Source of the DNA: Pseudomonadota bacterium
GTDB lineage: Bacteria; Pseudomonadota; Alphaproteobacteria; Caulobacterales; Caulobacteraceae
NCBI GenBank assembly: GCA_023412655.1
Contig: JAEYNH010000192.1
Span: 1-21,557, forward strand
Length of the DNA stretch: 21,557 nucleotides
Direction: 5' to 3'
Made by a program: the position numbers and the translations under genes. Below, piece by piece: positions 8,651 to 16,290 of this stretch. The notes under the pieces are model-generated. The model was given only the letters and a program-made list of their open reading frames with translations. It searched no databases and was not told the DNA's origin. Each line of letters starts with the position of its first letter. Within the stretch, counting starts at the first letter, position 1.

Positions 8651-11600
8651 CTACTCCGCCGCCCGCGGGAAATCGCCGTCATAGGCCGCCGGCTCGGAGC
8701 GGGGCCCGGGCGCGGCCCGGCCCCGGCGGGCGTCGATCCAGCGCCGCACCCGTACGAAGCGCGCGGAATAGACCTTCGGCGCGGCCAGCATCACGGGGGT
8801 CAGCACCAGGGTCAGCAGGGTGGCGAACGACAGGCCCCAGACCACCGAGGCCGAGAGCTGCACCCACCACTCCGATCCCGGGGCGGCGAACTCGATGTGG
8901 CCGCTGCGGAAGTTTGGGTGCACCTGGAACATCAGCGGCAGCAGGCCCACCACCGTCACCAGGGTGGTCAGCAGCACGGGGCGGAACCGCTGGGCGGCCG
9001 CCCGCACGGCGGCCTCGTCCGCCGCATAGCCCTCGTGGCGCAGGTGGTAGAAGGTGTCCACGAGCACGATGTTATGGCCGACCACCACGCCGAACAAGGC
9101 GACGATGCCGGTGCCCATCATGATCACCGACATGTAGTCGAACGTGCCCAGCAGATTGACCTGGACGCCCAGAAGCACCCCGACCGTCGAGAGGATCACC
9201 GCCGAGAGCGTCACCAGCACCCCGTAGAAGCTGTTGAACTGCCAGAGCAGGATCACGAACATCATGAACAGCGTCGCGGCCATGGCCCCCGCGAAGAAGC
9301 CTGCCGCCTCCTGGCCCCGCTCGTCGGCGCCCATGAACTTCCAGGTCACCGAGGGGTCGATGGGGGCCTTCTCCAGCCACGGCCGCAGCTCGGCGATCTT
9401 GAGGTTGGCGGCGGCGCCCTCGACGGTGTTGGCCTGCAGCAGCACCAGCCGCTGGCCGTCACGTCGGGCGATCTGGGTCACCTGCTGGGTCGGCACGCGC
9501 TTGATGAAATAGCTCACCGGCACCGGCCCCTGCGGCGTGGTGATCTTCAGCCCGTTGAACGCCGCCACATTGCGCGCATCGGCGGGAAAGCGGACGCGGA
9601 TGTCCAGCTCGTCCTCGGCGTCGTCCGGGCGGAAGCGGCCCATCAGCACGCCGCCGGTGAGGAACTGGATGGTCTGACCCACCGACAGCACGTCGACGCC
9701 GTAGCGGCCGGCGGCGGCGCGGTCGACGGTGAGGTTCCACTCGATGCCGGGCGAGGTGCGGTTGTCCTCCAGCTCCATCAGCTGCGGATCCGAGGCGAGC
9801 CGGGCCTTCACCAGCTCGGCCGCCGCGTTCAGCGCCGCCGGGTCGTGGCCCTGCAGCTGCACCTGGATGTCCTTGCCCACCGGCGGCCCGTTTTGCGGCC
9901 CGCGCACTTCGGTCTGCATGCCGGGGATGTTCTGCACACGCCTGCGGACCTCGTTCTCGATGTCCTTGCCCTTCAGGCCGAGCGCCTTGCGCCCCTCATA
10001 GTCCAGGAAGTCGATGCGGATGCGGCCGATGGTGTCGTTGGGGGCCGAGCCCGGCCCGCCGCTGGAGGTGAAGCCTCCGGCCCGGACGTAGAGGGATTCC
10101 ACCCCCTTCAGCCCGTCCAGCCGCCGCTCGACCTGGCTCACCAGCTGGTTCTGCGCCTCGGGCGAGAGGTTGCCGCGGGCCTTCACATAGACCTGGGTGA
10201 ACTCCGGGTCCTCTTCGAAGAACAGCTCGGTGCGGTGCTGGGTGGAGCCGAACCAGAAGATGATGGCCACGATGATGAACAGGCCCGCGGCCAGGGTCCG
10301 GGTGGGGTGGGCGCCCAGCACGGTGAGGCTCCGGGCGTACCAGCCCATGAAGCCCTTCATCTCCCGCGGGTCGCCGTGCTCGGACTTCATGATCTCGGCG
10401 AGGTGCTCCTCGTCGATGGCCGCCTTGCGCCCGACGATGGACCCCAGCGCCGGGGTGAACACCAGGGCCACGAAGATCGACGCGCCCAGCATGAAGAACA
10501 GCGTGAGCGGCAGGAAGCTCATGAACTTCCCTTCGATCGAGTTCCAGAACATGAACGGCACGAAGGCGCAGAGCGTGGTCAGGGTGCCGTTGACCACCGG
10601 CCAGAACATCCGCTTGCCGGCCGCCGCGAAGGCCTCGGACTTGGACAGGCCCTCGGCCAGCTTCCGGTCGGCGTACTCCACCACCACGATGCCGCCGTCC
10701 ACCAGGATGCCCACGGCCAGCACCATGCCGAACATCACCATCATGTTCAGCGTCACGCCCATGCCGTTCATCATCAGCAGGCCGAGCATGAAGCAGATCG
10801 GGATCGAGGCTCCGACCATCAGGCCCTGACGGACCCCGAGGCTGGCGACGATGATCAGCATGACCAGCAGGCTGGCCACCAGCAGGCCGCTCTCCAGCAC
10901 CACCAGGGTGCGGCCGATGAACTCGCTCTCGTCGTAGATGTAGGCGTGCCGCACGGTGGACGGCCACCGCTCGGACTCGGCCTCGGTGACCTTCTTGATG
11001 GTCTCCACCGTCTCCAGGATGTTGGCCCCGCCGCGTTTGGAGACCTCGAGGATGAAGGCGGGGGCTCCGTTGTAGCGGGTGATGGACGAGGGGTCCTTGA
11101 AGGTCCGCCGCACGTCGCCGATGTCGCCCACCGTCACCAGGCGGTCGCCGTTCTTCTTGATCGGCAGGGCCAGGATGTCGCCCGGCTCCTCGACCACCCC
11201 CGGCACCTTGACCGCGAACTGGCCGGCGCCCGAACGCAGCGAGCCCGCCGGCACCAGCTGGTTGTTGCGCCCGATCACCTGCGACAGCTCGCCGGTGGTG
11301 ACGTTGTAGGCCTCCATCCGCAGGGGATCGATGATGACCTCGAGCACCTCCTCGCGGGCGCCGCCCATGGACACTTCGAGCACGCCCTCGGCGCTTTCCA
11401 GCCGTTCCTTCAGGGCCCGGGTCACACGGTGCAATTCGCGCTCGGGCGCCATGCCGGAGATCACGATCCCGATCACCGGCTCGCCGGAGAAGTTCATCTC
11501 CTCGATGATCGGCTCTTCGGCGTCGGGCGGGAATTCGCCCCGGGCCAGGTCCACCTTGGCGCGGACGTCGCCGAGGGCCTTGTCCTTGTTGAAGTCGGCC

Positions 11601-11893
11601 TCGAACTCCAGGACCACGATCGCCACGCTCTCGCGGGCGGTGGAGTTCATCGACTTGATGCCCTGGATGGTCTGCAGCTCCAGCTCCAGCGGCTTGACCA
11701 GCAGCCGCTCGGCGTCCTCGGGCGAGACGCCGGGGTAGGGGACGACCACCGAGATGTAGGGCAGGTCGATATCCGGCTCGCTCTCGCGAGGCATGCCCAG
11801 ATAGGCGAAGAAGCCGAACAGGGCGGCGATGAGCGTCACGCCCAGCACCACCTTCCGCCGCTTCAGGGCTCCTTCGATGAGGGCGCCGACCAT
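8651..11893 (-). CDS. RND efflux pump inner-membrane subunit (AcrB/HAE1-like)
   Basis: A proton-driven tripartite efflux pump subunit of 1080 residues, a normal length. It starts MVGALIEGALKRRKVVLGVT (TM1) and has PRESEPDIDLPYISVVVPYP at the first porter segment. Two repeated halves each carry six membrane helices and a large periplasmic loop. TM4 reads GMVLAVGILVDGGIVVVEY: D399 matches AcrB D407, but the neighbouring Asp is G400. In TM10 the AcrB lysine is absent (VVVGHNIVLVD, with H940). The proton relay therefore differs from AcrB. The adaptor gene lies 25 bases upstream and the acetyltransferase three bases downstream. No outer-membrane factor gene is in the window, so it must use one encoded elsewhere. 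Substrate unknown. Confidence 0.93.
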   Translation of the reverse strand: MVGALIEGALKRRKVVLGVTLIAALFGFFAYLGMPRESEPDIDLPYISVVVPYPGVSPEDAERLLVKPLELELQTIQGIKSMNSTARESVAIVVLEFEADFNKDKALGDVRAKVDLARGEFPPDAEEPIIEEMNFSGEPVIGIVISGMAPERELHRVTRALKERLESAEGVLEVSMGGAREEVLEVIIDPLRMEAYNVTTGELSQVIGRNNQLVPAGSLRSGAGQFAVKVPGVVEEPGDILALPIKKNGDRLVTVGDIGDVRRTFKDPSSITRYNGAPAFILEVSKRGGANILETVETIKKVTEAESERWPSTVRHAYIYDESEFIGRTLVVLESGLLVASLLVMLIIVASLGVRQGLMVGASIPICFMLGLLMMNGMGVTLNMMVMFGMVLAVGILVDGGIVVVEYADRKLAEGLSKSEAFAAAGKRMFWPVVNGTLTTLCAFVPFMFWNSIEGKFMSFLPLTLFFMLGASIFVALVFTPALGSIVGRKAAIDEEHLAEIMKSEHGDPREMKGFMGWYARSLTVLGAHPTRTLAAGLFIIVAIIFWFGSTQHRTELFFEEDPEFTQVYVKARGNLSPEAQNQLVSQVERRLDGLKGVESLYVRAGGFTSSGGPGSAPNDTIGRIRIDFLDYEGRKALGLKGKDIENEVRRRVQNIPGMQTEVRGPQNGPPVGKDIQVQLQGHDPAALNAAAELVKARLASDPQLMELEDNRTSPGIEWNLTVDRAAAGRYGVDVLSVGQTIQFLTGGVLMGRFRPDDAEDELDIRVRFPADARNVAAFNGLKITTPQGPVPVSYFIKRVPTQQVTQIARRDGQRLVLLQANTVEGAAANLKIAELRPWLEKAPIDPSVTWKFMGADERGQEAAGFFAGAMAATLFMMFVILLWQFNSFYGVLVTLSAVILSTVGVLLGVQVNLLGTFDYMSVIMMGTGIVALFGVVVGHNIVLVDTFYHLRHEGYAADEAAVRAAAQRFRPVLLTTLVTVVGLLPLMFQVHPNFRSGHIEFAAPGSEWWVQLSASVVWGLSFATLLTLVLTPVMLAAPKVYSARFVRVRRWIDARRGRAAPGPRSEPAAYDGDFPRAAE

Positions 11894-11918
11894 CTTTCCG
11901 TCTCCCCGGCGGCGGGCG

Positions 11919-13016
11919 CTACTGCGCCTGCGCCACCTGAACCTTCTGGCCGTCGTCGACGAAGGCTTGGCCCACGGTGATCACCCGCACCTGGCCGCTC
12001 AGCCCGCTGACCCACATGCCCTGATCGGTCTGCTCCAGCACCGTCACCGGCGCAAAGGCCACGCGGTTGTCGGCCTGAACGTAGCGCACGCCCTGGCGTC
12101 CCGCCGCGTCCAGCACCAGGGCCGAGACCGGCACCAGGTGGGCCGCGCCGGCGCCGGCGCCGATCCTCAGCTCGGCCGAGAAGCCCGAGCGCACGGCGTT
12201 GCCCGGGTTCTGCACGGCGGCCTCGACGCGATAGGTCCGGGTCGCCGGGTCGGCGTCCTGGGCCACATAGCGGACGCGCCCGTTCAGCAGCTGGCCCGAA
12301 ACCAGTTTGGCGGCGGCGGGAGCGCCCATCCGCAGGCGGGCGGCGTCGGTTTCGGGCAGGTCGCCCACAACCAGAAGCGGGTTCAGCTCGATCATCGTGC
12401 CGCAGGGTTGGCCCGGGCTCAGATAGCTGCCGATCTCGGCGTCGCGGCGATCGAACACCCCGTCGAAGGGCGCGCGGATGTTCACCTGCGCCAGGGCGAT
12501 CTCGGCCTGATTGACCTGGGCCTGGGCCGCGTCGAGGGCGGCCTGGGCTTCCAGCACCTGGGTCTGGGAACGATAGCCCTTCTCGGCGAGCTGCTGCGCC
12601 GCCTGGCGCTGGAGCTGACGCGAGCGCAGCAGGGCGCGGGCCTGGTCGAGGGTGGCCTGCCGGGCGTCCACCGCCAGCTGGCACAGCACCTGACCACGGC
12701 GGACGAAGGCGCCTTCCCGGGCCGGCGTGGCGGCCACCACCCCGGCGGTCTCCGAGCGCACCACCACCGCGCGGGCGGCCTCGGTGCGGCCCCGCAGGAC
12801 GACGTCGACCTGGCGGATGGTTTCGGGGCTCAGCACCGCCTGCACGACCAGCGGCTGGTCGGCGGTTTTCGCCTCGGCCTTGGGGGCCTCGCCGCCGCCC
12901 AGCAGCGGCCGGATGACGAAGAACAGCGCCAGGGCGGCGAGCACCACGAGAATGAAAAGATACTGCGGCTTGAGGCGTCGCAAAAAATTCTCTCCCCGAA
13001 CCCCTTTTGCGGGCAT
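11919..13016 (-). CDS. RND efflux periplasmic adaptor (membrane fusion protein)
   Basis: A 365-residue adaptor linking the inner-membrane pump to an outer-membrane channel. After a short cytoplasmic lead, one membrane anchor covers about residues 18-38 (LFILVVLAALALFFVI). The barrel and lipoyl half-motifs appear around VVVRSETAGVVAATPAREGA and ALAQVNIRAPFDGVFDRRDA, separated by an alpha-helical hairpin rich in Gln and Ala, then the beta-barrel and membrane-proximal domains. I chose ATG 13016 (MPAKGVRGEN) because GGGGAG lies five bases upstream; longer readings to 13157 run through the operator-like palindrome. It is the first gene of the operon with the pump and the acetyltransferase. Confidence 0.9.
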   Translation of the reverse strand: MPAKGVRGENFLRRLKPQYLFILVVLAALALFFVIRPLLGGGEAPKAEAKTADQPLVVQAVLSPETIRQVDVVLRGRTEAARAVVVRSETAGVVAATPAREGAFVRRGQVLCQLAVDARQATLDQARALLRSRQLQRQAAQQLAEKGYRSQTQVLEAQAALDAAQAQVNQAEIALAQVNIRAPFDGVFDRRDAEIGSYLSPGQPCGTMIELNPLLVVGDLPETDAARLRMGAPAAAKLVSGQLLNGRVRYVAQDADPATRTYRVEAAVQNPGNAVRSGFSAELRIGAGAGAAHLVPVSALVLDAAGRQGVRYVQADNRVAFAPVTVLEQTDQGMWVSGLSGQVRVITVGQAFVDDGQKVQVAQAQ

Positions 13017-13075
13017 GCCCGCTCCCCTTTGCGGCGTTCTCCGACCTGCCGCTTGTGATGCCGCCGTTATGCGAG

Positions 13076-13091
13076 CGCAAATGAATTTGCG
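13076..13091. promoter_or_regulatory. Operator-like palindrome upstream of the efflux operon
   Basis: CGCAAATGAATTTGCG is a perfect inverted repeat with 7-base arms and a 2-base centre. It lies 60 bases before the adaptor start codon and 122 bases before the divergent glyoxalase gene. A TetR- or MarR-type repressor site is a reasonable guess for an RND operon, but no such regulator gene is adjacent. Confidence 0.5.
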
Positions 13092-13212
13092 GTCACCCTC
13101 GACCCCTGGAACTATTGTACGCGGGAACGAGCCAGGATTGTGCCTGTGCGGACACACTCGCGGAGGGCGAATCCGTCTTCCAGTAGTTTACGCGGTATAG
13201 GAAAGATCTCCG

Positions 13213-13653
13213 GTGCGCTACCTCCACACCATGGTCCGGGTCACCGACCTGGACGCCTCTCTCGATTTCTATGTGGATAAGCTTGGCCTGAAGGAGCTCT
13301 ACCGCTCCGAGCACGAGGCCGGCCGCTTCACCCTGGTCTTCCTCTGCGCCCCGGGGGACGAGGAGATGGCGGCGCAGAAGAAGGCGCCGCTGGTCGAGCT
13401 GACCTACAACTGGGATCCCGAGCCCTATGACGGCGGCCGCAACTTCGGCCATCTCGCCTATCAGGTGGACGACATCTACGCCGCCTGCGCGCGGCTGATG
13501 GACGGCGGGGTCACGATCAACCGCCCGCCGCGGGACGGGCGCATGGCCTTCGTCCGCTCGCCGGACAACATCTCCATCGAGCTGCTGCAGGCCGGCCAGC
13601 CGAAACCGCCGGCCGAGCCCTGGGCCTCCATGCCCAACGTCGGAAGCTGGTGA
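13213..13653 (+). CDS. gloA: Lactoylglutathione lyase (glyoxalase I)
   Basis: Glyoxalase I isomerises the hemithioacetal of methylglyoxal and glutathione to S-lactoylglutathione in the cytoplasm. The 146-residue product shows the full family pattern: MRYLHTMVRVTDLDASLDFY with metal ligand H5, LVELTYNWDPEPYDGG with the second ligand Glu, NFGHLAYQVDDIYAACARL with the third (His), and SPDNISIELLQAG with the fourth Glu, which is also the catalytic base. I chose GTG 13213; AGGAAAG lies upstream at proper distance. It is divergent from the RND efflux operon across about 200 bases. The GEYY-type VOC protein at 1764 is only a distant relative. Confidence 0.93.
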   Translation: MRYLHTMVRVTDLDASLDFYVDKLGLKELYRSEHEAGRFTLVFLCAPGDEEMAAQKKAPLVELTYNWDPEPYDGGRNFGHLAYQVDDIYAACARLMDGGVTINRPPRDGRMAFVRSPDNISIELLQAGQPKPPAEPWASMPNVGSW

Positions 13654-13678
13654 TTCCCCTCCGCTGAGGGCGCGGCGA

Positions 13679-13804
13679 TCAGCCCAGCACCCGCTCCACA
13701 AGCACGCCGAAGGCGACGAAGGCGACGCCGATGGCCACGAAGGGGGCCAGAATCACGGCGCATTGCGTGTGCAGCCGCTCCGGCGGGCGGTTCATGTCGA
13801 TCAT
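13679..13804 (-). CDS. Small single-pass membrane protein, 41 residues
   Basis: This short frame starts at ATG 13804 with a very good ribosome site (AGGAG, eight bases upstream). It encodes MIDMNRPPERLHTQCAVILA followed by PFVAIGVAFVAFGVLVERVL and a final Gly. Residues about 15-36 form a convincing transmembrane helix preceded by a charged N-terminus, as in many bacterial membrane peptides. It is convergent with gloA, with 25 bases between the two stop codons. No function can be assigned. The combination of strong ribosome site and clean helix makes it more than a chance frame. Confidence 0.6.
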   Translation of the reverse strand: MIDMNRPPERLHTQCAVILAPFVAIGVAFVAFGVLVERVLG

Positions 13805-13962
13805 CTCTAGTCTCCTCCCGAGCCTCTGACGGGCTCTGGAGGTCAACTCTGAACCCCGTTCGGCGTTGCTGCAAGCCTGCGTGAACGGACGTTTGGACCG
13901 GCCCCGGTGAAGCTGCCTGTGGATGAAGCCTGAGCTTTTGACAAAGGAGGCCTCCGTGCCGC

Positions 13963-13991
13963 TTGCGCCGTCGGAAGAGCCCGCGTATATG
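13963..13991 (+). promoter_or_regulatory. Possible promoter of tRNA-Asn
   Basis: TTGCGC (13963-13968) and TATATG (13986-13991) are 17 bases apart, about 20 bases upstream of the mature tRNA start. A second TTGACA lies at 13938-13943 but lacks a well-placed -10. Judged by eye. Confidence 0.4.
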
Positions 13992-14010
13992 CCCGGCCCT
14001 CGACGGCTGA

Positions 14011-14086
14011 TCCTCGGTAGCTCAGCTGGTAGAGCAGGCGGCTGTTAACCGCCGGGTCGCAGGTTCGAGTCCTGCCCGGGGAGCCA
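14011..14086 (+). tRNA. tRNA-Asn (anticodon GTT)
   Basis: The cloverleaf is complete. The acceptor stem TCCTCGG pairs with CCGGGGA (one T:G pair), the D-arm is GCTC-AGCTGGTA-GAGC, and the anticodon stem GGCGG/CCGCC carries loop CTGTTAA with anticodon GTT. The variable loop is GGGTC and the T-arm is GCAGG-TTCGAGT-CCTGC. The discriminator base is G and CCA is encoded. A hairpin (TCGCGA-AG-TCGCGA, 14087-14100) follows at once but lacks a T-run. Confidence 0.97.
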
Positions 14087-14165
14087 TCGCGAAGTCGCGA
14101 TCCTCCCGCCGTCGAGACAATCACCGAACTGGAAATCCACCCCGTCCGGGGACCGGTCAGGCGCG

Positions 14166-14191
14166 AAAAAAGCCCGGCGCGAGCGCCGGGC
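14166..14191 (-). terminator. Intrinsic terminator on the minus strand
   Basis: Read on the minus strand this is an 8-bp stem GCCCGGCG/CGCCGGGC (14084-14191 side to 14172) with a CTCG loop, followed by six T residues. No annotated minus-strand gene lies upstream of it, so it implies an untranslated or very short transcript from 14192-14396. Confidence 0.7.
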
Positions 14192-14250
14192 CAGGAAAAG
14201 TCGGTGATGGTGGATGTCTTCAGGGAAGACGTCTCGAAGGTCCCGCGGTT
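14166..14250 (-). ncRNA. Candidate small RNA ending at the minus-strand terminator
   Basis: A strong terminator (14166-14191) has no protein gene upstream. Just before it lies a perfect hairpin GTCTTC-CCT-GAAGAC (14216-14230). Further upstream a CtrA-like sequence (TTAA-N7-TAAA, 14254-14268) could drive it. A short transcript of about 80 bases with two hairpins is the simplest reading. No RNA family was recognised and the 5' end is a guess. Confidence 0.3.
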
Positions 14251-14396
14251 CGGTTAATCGAACGTAAATTTCCGACCCGTGTTCTCGACTATCGGTTGAG
14301 CCCCCCGGCGCCAGCGCCCCATCGTCGCGGCGGGCTGTGCGAACGCCGCGGATGGGCTTAACCACGGGGGCAGAATCCCCCGTCCTGGAAGGTCCC

Positions 14397-15815
14397 ATGC
14401 GCATCCACTTCACCGGCATCGCCGGCGCCGGCATGAGCGCCGCGGCCTTGATGATGCGCGAGGCGGGCCACGAGGTCTCGGGTTCGGACGAGGACGTCTT
14501 CCCGCCCATGTCCACCTATGTGGAGGGCCTGGGCTTTCCGTTCTTCCGGCGGTTCGACGCCGCCAACCTGCCCGCCGGCCTGGACGTCCTGGTGCTCGGC
14601 GCCTCGGCCAAGCTGGGCGGCGAGGACAACCCCGAGGTGCAGGCGGCAAGAGCCCGTGGGGTGCGCGTCACCAGCTTCCCGGAGCTTGTGGGGGAGGCCA
14701 CCGCGGGGCGGGCGAACACCGTCGTCGCCGGCTCGTTCGGCAAGTCCACCTGCACGGCGCTGCTGGCCCATGTGCTGCGCGAGGCGGGCCGCGACGCCGG
14801 CTGGATGATCGGCGCCATCTCCCCCTCGCTGCCCGACACCGGCCACTGGGGGCAGGGGGCCGAGGTGGTGCTGGAGGGCGATGAGTACATCGTCGGCCCC
14901 GCCGACCGCCGCTCCAAGTTCGTCCTCTACCATCCCCGCGACGTGCTGCTGACCTCCCTGGTCCACGACCACGTCAACGTCTTCCCCACCTTCGCCGACT
15001 ACGAGGCGCCGTTCCGCGAGCTGCTGCGGCTGATTCCCGCGGACGGCCTGCTGGTGGCCCGGGACCATCCCGCCATTCGCGCCATCGCCGCCGAAACCGG
15101 GGCGCCGATCGTCTGGTACGACGTGGAGCCCGGCGAGGGCCGCCAGTGGTCCGCCGGCGAGATCGTCTTCGGCGACGTCACCCGCTTCGTCCTGCACGGC
15201 CCCGGCGGCCGCCGGGTGCGCCTGGCCACCACCCTGCTTGGCGAGCACAACATCGAGAACATCGTGGGCGTCGCCGCCTATGTGCTGGAGCGCGGCCTCG
15301 TCACCGAGGGCCAGCTGGCCGCCGCGGTGGAGAGCTTCCAGGGCATCCGCCGGCGCCTCGACCGGCTGACCCGGATCTCCCGCGTGCCGGTGATCGAGGG
15401 CTTCGGCTCGTCCTACGAGAAGGCCCACTCGGCCATCGCCGCCATGCGGCTGCACTATCCCACCCGCCCGCTCACGGTGGTCTTCGAGCCGCACACCTTC
15501 TCCTGGCGCAACCGCGAGGCGCTGCCCTGGTACGACACCGTGTTCGAGGGCGTCGCCCGCGTGCTCCTGGCCCCGCCGCCGCGTCACGGCGCCGCCAGCC
15601 ACCAGCAGGCCAGCTTCGAGGAGATCCTCGCCCGCATCGCCGCCACGGGCGTGCCGGTCGAAGGCGTCCGCAGCGCCGAGGACGCCACCGCCGCCCTCGG
15701 AGGCCTGGCCGGAGACGAGGTCGTCCTGCTCCTGTCCTCCGGCCCCCTCCTGGGCCTCCCCGACAGCCTCCCGCCCATCTTCGACCGCCTCTACGCCGAA
15801 GCCGAGGCGGCGTAG
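14397..15815 (+). CDS. Mpl-like Mur ligase (murein-peptide ligase family), catalytic motifs altered
   Basis: The 472-residue protein has the three Mur-ligase domains. The N-terminal nucleotide-sugar fold (MRIHFTGIAGAGMSAAALMM, then GSDEDVFPPMST) is specifically like Mpl, which reattaches the recycled murein tripeptide to UDP-MurNAc. The middle domain has a P-loop reading GSFGKST (from 112) instead of GTHGKTT, EGDEYI instead of EADEYD, and RRSKFVLYHPRDVLLTSLVH as in Mpl. GEHNIENIVG is intact. The usual DDYAHHP motif is EGFGSSY (334-340), and the C-terminal domain (VVFEPHTFSWRNRE) is also unlike Mpl. Start ATG 14397 follows GGAAGG by four bases; a longer reading from 14337 is unconserved. It may be an alphaproteobacterial Mpl variant or a ligase with another substrate. 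Confidence 0.8.
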   Translation: MRIHFTGIAGAGMSAAALMMREAGHEVSGSDEDVFPPMSTYVEGLGFPFFRRFDAANLPAGLDVLVLGASAKLGGEDNPEVQAARARGVRVTSFPELVGEATAGRANTVVAGSFGKSTCTALLAHVLREAGRDAGWMIGAISPSLPDTGHWGQGAEVVLEGDEYIVGPADRRSKFVLYHPRDVLLTSLVHDHVNVFPTFADYEAPFRELLRLIPADGLLVARDHPAIRAIAAETGAPIVWYDVEPGEGRQWSAGEIVFGDVTRFVLHGPGGRRVRLATTLLGEHNIENIVGVAAYVLERGLVTEGQLAAAVESFQGIRRRLDRLTRISRVPVIEGFGSSYEKAHSAIAAMRLHYPTRPLTVVFEPHTFSWRNREALPWYDTVFEGVARVLLAPPPRHGAASHQQASFEEILARIAATGVPVEGVRSAEDATAALGGLAGDEVVLLLSSGPLLGLPDSLPPIFDRLYAEAEAA

Positions 15816-15851
15816 CCGTTGACAGTCACGCCCTAACGTTCGCTCTATGTT

Positions 15852-15917
15852 CTACCTCCCCCGCGAAGCGGCGGGAGGGGGACCATCCGCCGAAGAGCGG
15901 ATGGTGGAGGGGGCAGG
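15852..15917 (+). repeat. Left inverted repeat of the DUF559 cassette
   Basis: This 66-base repeat is matched in reverse complement by 16291-16356. The outer 33 bases (15852-15884) and inner 15 bases (15903-15917) are identical; the 18 bases between differ. It can form two hairpins: an outer one around CCCGCGAAGCGG and an inner one ACCATCCGC/GCGGATGGT with loop CGAAGA. It begins 36 bases after the Mur ligase stop codon. The motif resembles the CTCCCCCGCGAAGCGG-type repeats scattered in alphaproteobacterial genomes. Confidence 0.85.
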
Positions 15918-15927
15918 CGGAGGATCG

Positions 15928-16290
15928 ATGCGAAGGACTGTCACCGCCAACCGCGCACGGGCCATGCGCAAGGCCATGACCGCGCCCGAGGTCATGCTGT
16001 GGAGCCGCCTGCGCGGCCGTGACGGCGAGCGTCCCACCTTCCGCCGCCAGCATCCCTTCGGATCGTTCATCCTCGACTTCTACTGCCCGTCGGTGGGGCT
16101 CGCGGTCGAGGTCGACGGCGCCAGCCACTGGGACGAGCAGGCGGCGCGGCGGGACGCGGCCTGACGCCTGGCTGGAGCGTCAGGCGTGATGGTGTTGAGG
16201 ATACCGGCCGCTTCGGTGTTCCGGGATCTCGGCGGGGTCGTCGCCGCCATTCACCACGAGGTCGCCGAGCTGCAGCGCACCGCGCGGCGA
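15928..16290 (+). pseudogene. Decayed DUF559 endonuclease-fold gene
   Basis: DUF559 proteins have a Vsr/MutH-like restriction-endonuclease fold, with unproven function. From ATG 15928 (AGGA five bases upstream) the frame reads MRRTVTANRARAMRKAMTAP, then LWSRLRGR, FRRQHPFGSFILDFYCPSVG and LAVEVDGASHWDEQAARRDAA, then stops at 16162. The rest is still readable: DAWLERQ in the +1 frame (from 16163), then back in the first frame VMVLRIPAASVFRDLGGVVAAIHHEVAEL (16186 on), running out through the right repeat to 16355. The simplest history is a 2-base loss near 16161 and a 1-base loss near 16183. The catalytic core is present but the end is cut, so the gene is probably dead. Confidence 0.85.

Noticed and set aside
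8330..11980. A 1216-codon open frame on the plus strand
   Set aside because: It is antisense to the RND pump over nearly its whole length; its His/Gln/Gly/Asp-rich composition is that of a shadow of high-GC codons, while the minus-strand frame has full family motifs.
14087..14100. Hairpin TCGCGA-AG-TCGCGA as a terminator for tRNA-Asn
   Set aside because: Only 6-7 bp and no T-run follows; it may be an RNA processing or Rho-dependent end, but an intrinsic terminator is not supported.
13843..14124. Minus-strand frame containing GRTRTCDPAVNSRLLYQLSY
   Set aside because: This peptide comes from translating the antisense of the tRNA-Asn gene, a frequent false annotation.
15847..15927. Longer start of the DUF559 gene at 15847
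   Set aside because: Those residues are a translation of the left inverted repeat; ATG 15928 has its own ribosome site and fits the usual DUF559 start.
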